NCBI RefSeq assembly: GCF_000290615.1
Contig: NZ_ALAS01000184.1
Span: forward strand, 1-35,029
Length of the DNA: 35,029 nucleotides
Source: Heyndrickxia coagulans DSM 1 = ATCC 7050
Lineage (GTDB): Bacteria > Bacillota > Bacilli > Bacillales > Bacillaceae_C
Reading direction: 5' to 3'
This document shows positions 1 to 6,056 of this stretch, one piece after another (the stretch's first letter is position 1; every line of letters begins with the position of its first letter). The notes beneath the pieces are model-generated. The model saw only the letters and a program-made list of their open reading frames with translations, searched no databases and was not told where the DNA came from. Both the position numbers and the translations under genes were made by a program.

Positions 1-87
1 GTTCATTCAAGGTGTACATTTAGATGATAGAGTGTCTTCCCATTTTTTTCCACTCATTTGCCCCTTCGAGTAAAATTTTACACATAC
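1..87 (-). mobile_element. Terminal part of an insertion sequence (body lies left of the window)
   Basis: Read on the minus strand from 87 downward, this stretch begins GTATGTGTAAAATTTTACTC and matches 34941-35029 read on the plus strand, with only a few substitutions and one indel over about 75 bp. It has no coding sequence. A long repeat found only at the two edges, abutting a truncated gene on the other side, is best explained as the end of an insertion sequence. A terminus beginning TGTGTAAAA with A/T-rich subterminal sequence would fit an IS21-type element, but no transposase is visible, so the family is a guess. Confidence 0.6.
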
Positions 88-139
88 CTTCAGGCTAGAA
101 TAAAAATGATTACCGTCCGATTAAGAGGTGAAGTCCGCT

Positions 140-232
140 TTGTCGAAAAAAACGCAGAAAATTGTGGTGTACTTAATGCTCATTGCCATGCTGGCAGGAA
201 CAGTGCTTTCCGGCCTTTCCATGCTGTTTTAA
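140..232 (+). CDS. prli42: Prli42-like stressosome-associated membrane miniprotein, 30 aa
   Basis: A 30-codon ORF starts at TTG (140) about 9 nt after an AGGTG ribosome binding site and ends TAA at 230-232. The product starts with a basic head (LSKKTQK) followed by one hydrophobic helix, about residues 8-30 (YLMLIAMLAGTVLSGLSMLF). This basic-head, single-helix layout is what I remember of the Prli42 family, the Listeria miniprotein that anchors the stressosome to the membrane. The stop codon runs straight into a strong terminator hairpin, as expected for a real monocistronic gene. The IS end stops about 52 bp upstream, so the native promoter may be changed; a TAGAAT at 96-101 could be its -10. 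The assignment rests on remembered family sequence, not a search. Confidence 0.75.
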   Translation: MSKKTQKIVVYLMLIAMLAGTVLSGLSMLF

Positions 233-261
233 AAAAGGAACGGGGTATGCGTTCCTTTTTT
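231..261. terminator. Bidirectional intrinsic terminator between prli42 and the L,D-transpeptidase gene
   Basis: A 12-bp perfect stem (231-242 with 250-261, AAAAAAGGAACG / CGTTCCTTTTTT) surrounds a 7-nt loop and carries T tracts on both strands. It overlaps the stop codons of both convergent genes. Confidence 0.9.
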
Positions 262-763
262 AAATGGCGCCTTTTGCCTTCGCCAGTTCGGTCATCGGCC
301 GGTTTGACCGGATGATGTAAATTTTTGTTCCAACCGGCACTTCTTCGTACAGCTTTTCGAGCGCCGCTTTCGGCAGGCGGATGCAGCCGTTTGAAATATA
401 CCGGCCGATTGAAGAAGGATTGTTTGTGCCGTGCAGGCCGTAAATCCGGCCGTCCGTGCCGCGCGCATCAAAACCGATCCAGCGCGAGCCGAGCGGATTG
501 CGCGGGTCGCCGCCGGGAATATTCTTTTTCCGGTAATAAGGATTTTTCGCCTTGACTTTGACCGTAAAAAAACCTTCCGGCGTCAGGTCATTTGTTTTCC
601 CAGTCGCAACCGGCGTTTCGAGCCGGATTTTCCCGCCGCGGATCCAGGCAAGCCGGTTTGTTGTTTTATTGACAATAATGAGCGGGTCTCCCGGGGCAAC
701 GTGCCCGTCCGCCGGCCATACCGATAACCCGAAAACAAGCATCCATGCTACCCATATATGCAT
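260..763 (-). CDS. Secreted L,D-transpeptidase (YkuD domain), probably forespore-expressed
   Basis: The 167-aa product has an N-terminal hydrophobic signal segment (residues 1-20) followed by a single YkuD catalytic domain of about 140 residues. The family signature is present: His111 in HGTNNP and the nucleophile Cys127 in SNGCIRL. Enzymes of this family make 3-3 cross-links in peptidoglycan or attach proteins to it, outside the membrane. No LysM or other wall-binding domain is attached, unlike B. subtilis YkuD. The ATG at 763 has an AGCAGGTG ribosome binding site about 8 nt away. A near-perfect sigma-G-type promoter sits 32 bp upstream, so a role in germ-cell-wall or spore cortex peptidoglycan is likely. 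It is monocistronic, between two terminators. Confidence 0.9.
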   Translation of the reverse strand: MHIWVAWMLVFGLSVWPADGHVAPGDPLIIVNKTTNRLAWIRGGKIRLETPVATGKTNDLTPEGFFTVKVKAKNPYYRKKNIPGGDPRNPLGSRWIGFDARGTDGRIYGLHGTNNPSSIGRYISNGCIRLPKAALEKLYEEVPVGTKIYIIRSNRPMTELAKAKGAI

Positions 764-794
764 AAGCCATTCACCTGCTAGTGGTGTTTTTCTT

Positions 795-824
795 TAGTAT
801 GCATCCCGCATGCCGGTTCATGCA
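795..824 (-). promoter_or_regulatory. Sigma-G (forespore) promoter for the L,D-transpeptidase gene
   Basis: TGCATG (819-824), a 17-bp spacer and CATACTA (795-801) match the sigma-G consensus kGmATR-N17/18-CATACTA at every position. The predicted transcript starts near 788, leaving a short leader of about 25 nt. Confidence 0.7.
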
Positions 825-865
825 TACGGAAAGTGCGCTTATACACCCGGGACACCGCCCCTGTT

Positions 866-909
866 AAAAAAAAAAGCCTTCCCCTTTCCAGAAAGGAAGG
901 AGAAGGCTT
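866..909 (-). terminator. Intrinsic terminator of brxB
   Basis: On the minus strand the stem GAAGCCTTC... pairs 902-909 with 874-881, has further pairing inside, and is followed by a run of about ten T (866-875). It starts just after the brxB stop codon. Confidence 0.85.
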
Positions 910-915
910 CCCGCA

Positions 916-1353
916 TTACAGTTCTTCACAGTATTCTTCAAACATTGCCTGCAGCTCAGCCACGACAGCCGCTGGGTCATGCCCTTCGATCTGGTGCCGT
1001 TCAATCATTTTCACAATTTTGCCGTCTTTTAAAAGTGCGAAAGATGGGGAGGACGGCGGATAACCGGTGAAATAGCTGCGTGCCCTTGCCGTTGCTTCTT
1101 TATCCTGGCCAGCAAAGACGGTTACAAGCTGGTCCGGGCGCTTATCATAATGGATGGCGTGCGCCGCAGCCGGCCGTGCAATGCCCCCTGCGCAGCCGCA
1201 CACAGAGTTGACCAAAACAAGTGTCGTCCCTTTTTTGGAAAACGCTTCGTCCACTTCTTCCGGCGTCCTCAGTTCCCGGTAGCCGGCTTCTACTGCCTCT
1301 TCACGGGACATGCGCACGACATCGTTCATATAAAGATTAAAATTGACAGACAT
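916..1353 (-). CDS. brxB: Bacilliredoxin BrxB (YqiW family)
   Basis: The 145-aa protein belongs to the DUF1094/bacilliredoxin family, which removes bacillithiol from oxidised protein thiols in the cytosol. The characteristic CGC motif is visible in [13 protein letters not shown], along with the conserved [11 protein letters not shown] and PPSSPS segments. The ATG at 1353 is preferred over one at 1362 because AAAGGATG lies about 6 nt upstream of it, and it gives the family's usual 145-residue length. The gene has its own sigma-A promoter and terminator. In B. subtilis the equivalent gene yqiW also lies close to the bkd cluster. Confidence 0.95.
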   Translation of the reverse strand: MSVNFNLYMNDVVRMSREEAVEAGYRELRTPEEVDEAFSKKGTTLVLVNSVCGCAGGIARPAAAHAIHYDKRPDQLVTVFAGQDKEATARARSYFTGYPPSSPSFALLKDGKIVKMIERHQIEGHDPAAVVAELQAMFEEYCEEL

Positions 1354-1385
1354 GCCACTCATCCTTTCATTCTACTTTAAAGCTA

Positions 1386-1415
1386 ATCATAACAGGTTTT
1401 CACGCTGCTTTTCAA
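1386..1415 (-). promoter_or_regulatory. Sigma-A promoter of brxB
   Basis: TTGAAA (1410-1415), an 18-bp spacer and TATGAT (1386-1391) lie about 30 bp before the brxB start. Confidence 0.55.
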
Positions 1416-1456
1416 ACATTCTGTTTGCAGCCGCCACTTTTCTCTTATTTTACGCA

Positions 1457-1512
1457 TGAAAACGAAAAAAATAGCCGGAAAGCGTTTATTTTTCCAAAAA
1501 ACCGGGTAAAAT
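1457..1512 (+). promoter_or_regulatory. Putative promoter with cre-like (CcpA) sites for the 1519-1586 RNA
   Basis: A -10-like TAAAAT lies at 1507-1512. The -35 region (about 1484-1489, GTTTAT) is poor and would need help or be weak. Two sequences resembling the CcpA operator consensus TGWAANCGNTNWCA occur here: TGAAAACGAAAAAA (1457-1470) and, read on the minus strand, AATAAACGCTTTCC (1477-1490). The second overlaps the -35 position. Each carries two to three mismatches, so this is suggestive only. Confidence 0.35.
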
Positions 1513-1518
1513 GACAGT

Positions 1519-1586
1519 ACATCTAGATCCATACCCCTAAACTCCCTAGATGCTTTGGATGGCGCCTCATGCGCTATCCCTTTTTT
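1519..1586 (+). ncRNA. Candidate trans-acting small RNA with a C-rich loop, about 68 nt
   Basis: The brxB-fruK gap contains two stem-loops in a row on the plus strand. The first pairs CATCTAG (1520-1526) with CTAGATG (1546-1552) and exposes a 19-nt loop that includes ACCCCTAAACTCC. The second, GGATGGCGC (1557-1565) with GCGCTATCC (1571-1579, one G-U pair), is followed by six T and is a plus-strand-only terminator. No plus-strand gene lies upstream for it to terminate. A short RNA with a C-rich single-stranded loop and an intrinsic terminator is the build of Gram-positive small RNAs such as RsaE/RoxS or RsaI that bind G-rich ribosome binding sites. Sequence identity with any of these is not claimed. 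Confidence 0.5.
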
Positions 1587-1590
1587 ATGC

Positions 1591-1613
1591 AAAAAAACCG
1601 GGGCATCCCGGTT
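1591..1613 (-). terminator. Intrinsic terminator of fruK
   Basis: On the minus strand AAACCGGG-ATGC-CCCGGTTT (1595-1613) is followed by T residues to 1591. It lies just past the fruK stop. Confidence 0.85.
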
Positions 1614-1619
1614 TCCGTT

Positions 1620-2531
1620 TTATAAAGATTGGACATGGACCTGTCCGAGAAGCGATTCTGCTTCTTGCTTTGTGCAAAGTTCCATGGAAAATGCCGTCGC
1701 AGAACCGCAGGCAACCCCAAGCGCAAACGATTCTTTGTACGATTTCCCTTTTGCCATCCCGCTTATAAACCCGGCCACAACCGAATCGCCGGCGCCGGCA
1801 GAATTTTTCACCTTCCCTTTCGGTGCTTGCGCAAAATAGGATACTTCCTTGTTCAAAAAGAGCGCGCCTTTTTCCGCCATCGAAACGATCACATTTTCAA
1901 CGCCCATGTCAAGCAGGCGGCTGCCGTATTGTTTCGCTTCTTCGGGCGTTTCGACTTTCACGCCGAAAATTTCGCCGATTTCATGATGGTTCGGTTTGAT
2001 CAAAAACGGGCCCGTTTTGATGACATGGCCGAGCGATTCGCCGGAAACATCTGCAATCACGCGGATTTGCTTTTCACGGCATTTTTGAATGAGGCCGGCA
2101 TAAATGGATGGCGGGAGGGAACTTGGGATGCTGCCGGAAAACAAAATGGCATCCTCTTTGTCCAGGCTGTCGATTTTGGCAAGCAGCCGGTCCAGCTCAG
2201 CTTCCGAAATAGAGGGCCCCATTCCGTTGATTTCCGTTTCCACACCGGATTTTAATTTTATATTGATCCGCGTGTCGCCTGAAACTTGGACAAAATCTGT
2301 TAAAATACCTTCCGCTTTAAGAAAATTTTCAATGTAGCTGCCGGTAAAACCGCCGAGAAAACCGAGTGCCGTGGAATCAACGCCCAGCCTTTTCATGACG
2401 CGCGAGACGTTGATGCCTTTTCCGCCCGGAAACTTGGTGTCCATCACGGAACGGTTCAATCCGCCAAGCTCAAAATGTTCCACCTGTACGATGTAGTCAA
2501 CAGACGGATTCAGTGTTACCGTATAAATCAT
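1620..2531 (-). CDS. fruK: 1-phosphofructokinase
   Basis: The 303-aa protein is a PfkB-family sugar kinase that phosphorylates fructose 1-phosphate to fructose 1,6-bisphosphate. The N-terminus MIYTVTLNPSVDYIV and GGLNRS..FPGGKGINVSR are typical of FruK, and the C-terminal catalytic motif NSAGAGDSVVAGF carries the anion hole and the catalytic Asp of PfkB kinases. The close relatives LacC (tagatose 6-phosphate kinase) cannot be fully excluded, but the N-terminal pattern favours FruK. Unusually for Bacillus, the gene stands alone: the fructose PTS gene fruA and the regulator fruR that normally share its operon are not beside it. A sigma-A promoter overlapped by tandem decamers suggests local control by a DeoR-type regulator. 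Confidence 0.92.
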   Translation of the reverse strand: MIYTVTLNPSVDYIVQVEHFELGGLNRSVMDTKFPGGKGINVSRVMKRLGVDSTALGFLGGFTGSYIENFLKAEGILTDFVQVSGDTRINIKLKSGVETEINGMGPSISEAELDRLLAKIDSLDKEDAILFSGSIPSSLPPSIYAGLIQKCREKQIRVIADVSGESLGHVIKTGPFLIKPNHHEIGEIFGVKVETPEEAKQYGSRLLDMGVENVIVSMAEKGALFLNKEVSYFAQAPKGKVKNSAGAGDSVVAGFISGMAKGKSYKESFALGVACGSATAFSMELCTKQEAESLLGQVHVQSL

Positions 2532-2631
2532 TTTTTACACAACCTTTGCTTTGGAGATCATTTTTAGTATTCCCCTTTTTGATGGCAATCGTTCCCCCAC
2601 TGCATGATTGCAAGCGGTGCATCCGGTCGTT

Positions 2632-2679
2632 ATTTTACCTTCAAAAACAGTAAAAATCAATTAAAATCGTTCAAAAACA
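2632..2679 (-). promoter_or_regulatory. fruK promoter with four tandem 10-bp operator-like repeats
   Basis: Read on the minus strand, TTGATT (2655-2660), a 17-bp spacer and TAAAAT (2632-2637) form a sigma-A promoter. The block 2640-2679 is exactly four 10-bp units, TGTTTTTGAA, CGATTTTAAT, TGATTTTTAC and TGTTTTTGAA, the first and last identical. Head-to-tail decamers are characteristic of DeoR-family regulators such as FruR. The units cover the -35 element and the spacer, which suits repression. Confidence 0.55.
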
Positions 2680-2714
2680 ATCAGTTTTGATAAATCGCCA
2701 CATTTCCAACATAG

Positions 2715-2736
2715 AAAAACCCGCTTCATCAGCGGG
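2715..2736 (-). terminator. Intrinsic terminator of the bkd operon
   Basis: On the minus strand CCCGCT-GATGA-AGCGGG (2720-2736) is followed by TTTTT (2715-2719), 8 nt past the bkdB stop. Confidence 0.9.
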
Positions 2737-2743
2737 CATTTCA

Positions 2744-4024
2744 TTAATAGAGCGGTGCCGTTTCCGGTGTGACCGCCTCTAAAATCTCTTTGACGCGCTT
2801 TAAGAAGCGGCCGGAGACGAGTCCGTCCAAAATGCGGTGGTCAATCGACAGGCAAAGGTTCACGATATCGCGCGCCGCAAACATTCCCTCTTCCATGATG
2901 ACAGGGCGTTTGACAATCGACTCGACCTGGAGGATGGCAGCCTGCGGATAGTTGATAATCCCCATCGACTGCACCGAACCGAATGACCCGGTATTATTGA
3001 CGGTAAAGGTGCCGCCTTCCATGTCTTCCGGGGCAAGTTTCCCGGCGCGGGCTTTTTGCGCCAGCACAGCAATTTCATGGGCAATGCCTTTGATCGATTT
3101 TTCATCGGCATGCTTTATGACCGGCACGTACAACCTGTCTTCGGCGGCAACGGCGATCGAGATGTTGACATCATGTTTCTGGATAATGGCATCCCCGGCC
3201 CATCTGGAATTGAGCGCAGGATACTCTTTCAGCGCCTGGGCAACGGCTTTGACAAAAAAGGCAAAGTATGTCAGGTTAAAGCCTTCGCGCCGCTTAAACT
3301 CTTCTTTTACGGCCTCCCGGTAGCGGACAAGGTTCGTAACGTCCGCTTCGACCATCATCCACGCATGCGGAATTTCCTGTTTGCTGCGTGCCATATTGTT
3401 CGCGATCGCTTTACGCACGCCGGTAACAGGAATCACCGTATCTTCTTCTGCAGCTTCCCGTACAGGCAGAGGCCGGGAAGCAGGCGGCGTATGCCGGGCA
3501 GGTTCCGGTTTTGAAGGTGCGGGTTTTGCCGGTTCCGGTTTTGAAGGTGCCGGTTCTGCCTCATTCCCCCTGCTTTCAATGATTTTCAACAGGTCTTTGC
3601 GCGTAATCCGGCCTTCCCTTCCCGTTCCTTTGACCCGGTTCAAGTCAATGCCGTATTCCTGGGACAGTTTTAAAACGGCCGGGGAATAGCGGATTTTTTT
3701 CCCTTTTTCCGCTTCCGGCTCCGGCACCGCAGCATCCGGATCCAGGCCCGGTTCCGCTTCAGGCCGGGCAATTGTTTCACTTGATCCGGTTTTGACCGTG
3801 CAAATGACTTCCCCGACAGCAACGGTTTCGTCTTCCGAAGCGATCAGTTCCACGATTTCCCCTTCAAACGAAGAAGGCACTTCGGCATTGACTTTGTCTG
3901 TTAATACTTCACAAAGCGGATCGTATTTATGGACATGATCGCCCGGGGATACAAGCCACTTGCTGATGGTCCCTTCCGTCACACTTTCCCCGAGCTGCGG
4001 CATCGTAATGTTTTCTATCGCCAA
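2744..4024 (-). CDS. bkdB: Branched-chain alpha-keto acid dehydrogenase E2 (dihydrolipoyl acyltransferase)
   Basis: The 426-aa E2 subunit moves the branched acyl group from E1 to CoA and forms the core of the complex. It has an N-terminal lipoyl domain with the modified Lys44 in LTDKVNAEVPS, a Pro/Ala/Glu/Lys linker, a peripheral subunit-binding domain (about residues 110-152, with SPAVLKLSQEYGIDL and GTGREGRITRKD), a second linker, and the C-terminal acyltransferase domain with the HRILDG active-site motif. The second linker contains two nearly identical 10-residue repeats. The start is TTG at 4024, 7 nt after GGAGGGTG. It is the last gene of the cluster, 24 nt after bkdAB. Confidence 0.96.
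   Translation of the reverse strand: MAIENITMPQLGESVTEGTISKWLVSPGDHVHKYDPLCEVLTDKVNAEVPSSFEGEIVELIASEDETVAVGEVICTVKTGSSETIARPEAEPGLDPDAAVPEPEAEKGKKIRYSPAVLKLSQEYGIDLNRVKGTGREGRITRKDLLKIIESRGNEAEPAPSKPEPAKPAPSKPEPARHTPPASRPLPVREAAEEDTVIPVTGVRKAIANNMARSKQEIPHAWMMVEADVTNLVRYREAVKEEFKRREGFNLTYFAFFVKAVAQALKEYPALNSRWAGDAIIQKHDVNISIAVAAEDRLYVPVIKHADEKSIKGIAHEIAVLAQKARAGKLAPEDMEGGTFTVNNTGSFGSVQSMGIINYPQAAILQVESIVKRPVIMEEGMFAARDIVNLCLSIDHRILDGLVSGRFLKRVKEILEAVTPETAPLY
3501..3560. repeat. Two 30-bp tandem repeats inside the bkdB linker
   Basis: Positions 3501-3530 and 3531-3560 both begin GGTTCCGGTTTTGAAGGTGC and differ at only a few bases near their 3' ends. They encode a repeated Pro/Ala/Ser/Lys/Glu decapeptide in the E2 linker, so linker length may vary by slippage. 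Confidence 0.85.
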
Positions 4025-4048
4025 TTGGCACCCTCCTATCCTGCAATT

Positions 4049-5032
4049 CTAAAATTCGGCCAGTTCCCGCATTGCTTTTTCGACTTTTTCGGGATTGACC
4101 ATAAAATATTTTTCCATCGACGGCGCATACGGCATCGCCGGAACATCCGGCCCGGCCAGGCGCATGATCGGGGCGTCCAGGTCAAACAGGCAGTTTTCCG
4201 CAATGATCGCAGCAACTTCGCCGATAATGCTTCCTTCTTTATTGTCTTCCGTGACCAGCAGCACTTTCCCTGTTTTGGCAGCTGCCTCGATGATTGCTTC
4301 TTTGTCGAGCGGATAAACGGTGCGCAAATCGAGAATATGTGCTTCGATCCCGTCTTCTCTAAGCTTTTCCGCAGCCTGGAGGGCAAAATGGACGCAAAGC
4401 CCATACGTGATCACCGTAATATCCGTTCCTTCCCTTTTCACTTCGGCCTTGCCGATCGGGAGCACATAATCGTCATCCGGCACTTCGCCTTTAATCAGGC
4501 GGTACGCGCGCTTATGTTCGAAAAAGAGAACCGGATCATCGTCCCGGATTGCGGCTTTCAGCAACCCTTTTACGTCATAGGGGGTGGACGGCATGACAAT
4601 CTTCAACCCCGGCTGATTTGCAAACACCGATTCAAGCGACTGGGAGTGGTACAGCGCCCCGTGGACGCCGCCTCCGTACGGTGCACGCACGACAAGCGGG
4701 CATTGCCAGTCATTATTGGTACGGTAGCGGATTTTCGCCGCTTCCGAAATAATCTGATTGACAGCCGGCAAAATAAAATCGGCAAACTGGATCTCGGCAA
4801 CCGGCCGCATCCCGTACATCGCAGCCCCTACGCCGACCCCAGCAATCGCCGATTCAGCGAGCGGCGTATCGATGACTCTTTCAGCGCCGAACTGCTCGTA
4901 TAATCCGGCCGTCGCCTTAAATACCCCGCCTTTTTTTCCAACATCTTCGCCGAGCACAAATACTTTTTCGTCCCGTTCCATTTCTTCCCGCAATGCTTTT
5001 GTAATTGCGTCAATGTATGAAATGACAGCCAT
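4049..5032 (-). CDS. bkdAB: Branched-chain alpha-keto acid dehydrogenase E1 beta subunit
   Basis: The 327-aa protein is the beta subunit of the thiamine diphosphate-dependent E1, which decarboxylates the keto acids of leucine, valine and isoleucine. Family segments are visible: GEDVGKKGGVFKATAGL near residue 28, DTPLAESAIAGVGVGAAMYGMRPVAE, and the transketolase C-terminal domain with RTVYPLD and VTEDN. The length is normal. The ATG at 5032 follows GGAGGAGAACG. It lies 11 nt after bkdAA, consistent with translational coupling of the two E1 chains. Confidence 0.96.
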   Translation of the reverse strand: MAVISYIDAITKALREEMERDEKVFVLGEDVGKKGGVFKATAGLYEQFGAERVIDTPLAESAIAGVGVGAAMYGMRPVAEIQFADFILPAVNQIISEAAKIRYRTNNDWQCPLVVRAPYGGGVHGALYHSQSLESVFANQPGLKIVMPSTPYDVKGLLKAAIRDDDPVLFFEHKRAYRLIKGEVPDDDYVLPIGKAEVKREGTDITVITYGLCVHFALQAAEKLREDGIEAHILDLRTVYPLDKEAIIEAAAKTGKVLLVTEDNKEGSIIGEVAAIIAENCLFDLDAPIMRLAGPDVPAMPYAPSMEKYFMVNPEKVEKAMRELAEF

Positions 5033-5043
5033 CGTTCTCCTCC

Positions 5044-6033
5044 TTACTCCCCGTAAACAAACCGGAGCGTATCTTCCGGTTTGGCATACGGCGCTTTTTC
5101 GGCGTAATCGGTTGCCTCATTGACGGTTTGCATGACGCGCGCATCGATTTCTTTTTCTTTTTCCCCGTCAAGAAGGCCCGCCTCTTTTAAGTACCGGCTA
5201 AATAAAACAACCGGATCTTTTTCTTTTGCCGTCTTCACTTCTTCCTGCGCACGGTAGCGGTCATCATCATCGGAAGAGTGCGGTGTAAAGCGGTAAACAA
5301 GCGTTTCGATTAAAGTCGGCCCTTCCCCGCGCCGGGCACGGTCCGCCGCTTCTTTAACCACTTCATAAACAGCGAGCGGATCGTTTCCGTCAACCGTCAC
5401 ACCCGGCATGCCATAACCGATCGCCCGGTCGGAAACGCGCGGGTTCCCGAGCTGCTTTTCAATCGGGACACTGATGGCATACTGGTTATTTTCGCACATG
5501 AAAATGACCGGCAGCTTGTGGACCGCGGCAAAATTCACCCCTTCATGGAAATCGCCCTGGTTGGATGATCCTTCCCCGAAAGTGACAAACGTAACAAAAT
5601 CCTTTTTCTCCATTTTGCCTGCGAGCGCAATTCCGGCCGCATGCGGTACCTGTGTCGTTACAGGGGAGGACTGGGTGACGATTCTGTTTTTCTTCTGTCC
5701 GTAATGGCCCGGCATTTGCCGGCCGCCCGAATTCGGGTCTTCCGCTTTGGCAAACCCGGAAAGCATAATGTCGCGCGCGGTCATGCCAAAAGCGAGCACA
5801 ACCCCGAGATCGCGGTAATACGGCAATACATAATCTTTTGTCCTGTCAAGCGCAAAAGCAGCGCCGACCTGGGCTGCTTCCTGGCCCTGACAGGATACGA
5901 CAAACGGAATTTTGCCGGACCGGTTTAATAGCCACATCCGTTCATCCACCTTGCGTGCAAGTAGCATCGTTTCGTACATTTCCAATACTTCCCGGTCGCT
6001 TAAACCTAAACTTTTATGCCGATTTTCATTCAT
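5044..6033 (-). CDS. bkdAA: Branched-chain alpha-keto acid dehydrogenase E1 alpha subunit
   Basis: The 329-aa alpha subunit binds thiamine diphosphate through the motif GEGSSNQGDFHEG...FMCENNQYA. The segment YRFTPHSSDDDDRYR matches the phosphorylation-loop region of E1 alpha chains. The ATG at 6033 (MNENRHKS) is preferred to a GTG 9 nt upstream because GGAG is 8 nt away from it. The gene lies 23 nt after lpdV. With bkdAB and bkdB it feeds branched acyl-CoA primers to iso- and anteiso-fatty acid synthesis. Confidence 0.96.
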   Translation of the reverse strand: MNENRHKSLGLSDREVLEMYETMLLARKVDERMWLLNRSGKIPFVVSCQGQEAAQVGAAFALDRTKDYVLPYYRDLGVVLAFGMTARDIMLSGFAKAEDPNSGGRQMPGHYGQKKNRIVTQSSPVTTQVPHAAGIALAGKMEKKDFVTFVTFGEGSSNQGDFHEGVNFAAVHKLPVIFMCENNQYAISVPIEKQLGNPRVSDRAIGYGMPGVTVDGNDPLAVYEVVKEAADRARRGEGPTLIETLVYRFTPHSSDDDDRYRAQEEVKTAKEKDPVVLFSRYLKEAGLLDGEKEKEIDARVMQTVNEATDYAEKAPYAKPEDTLRFVYGE

Positions 6034-6056
6034 TGTCTTCACTCCTTATCCAAAAG

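Noticed and set aside
1383-1592. A 69-codon minus-strand reading frame in the brxB-fruK gap.
   Set aside because: It has no ribosome binding site or recognisable sequence and covers the brxB promoter and the candidate small RNA.
3929-4903. A 324-codon plus-strand reading frame opposite bkdAB.
   Set aside because: It is a mirror of the intact bkdAB gene, rich in unusual residues, with no ribosome binding site.
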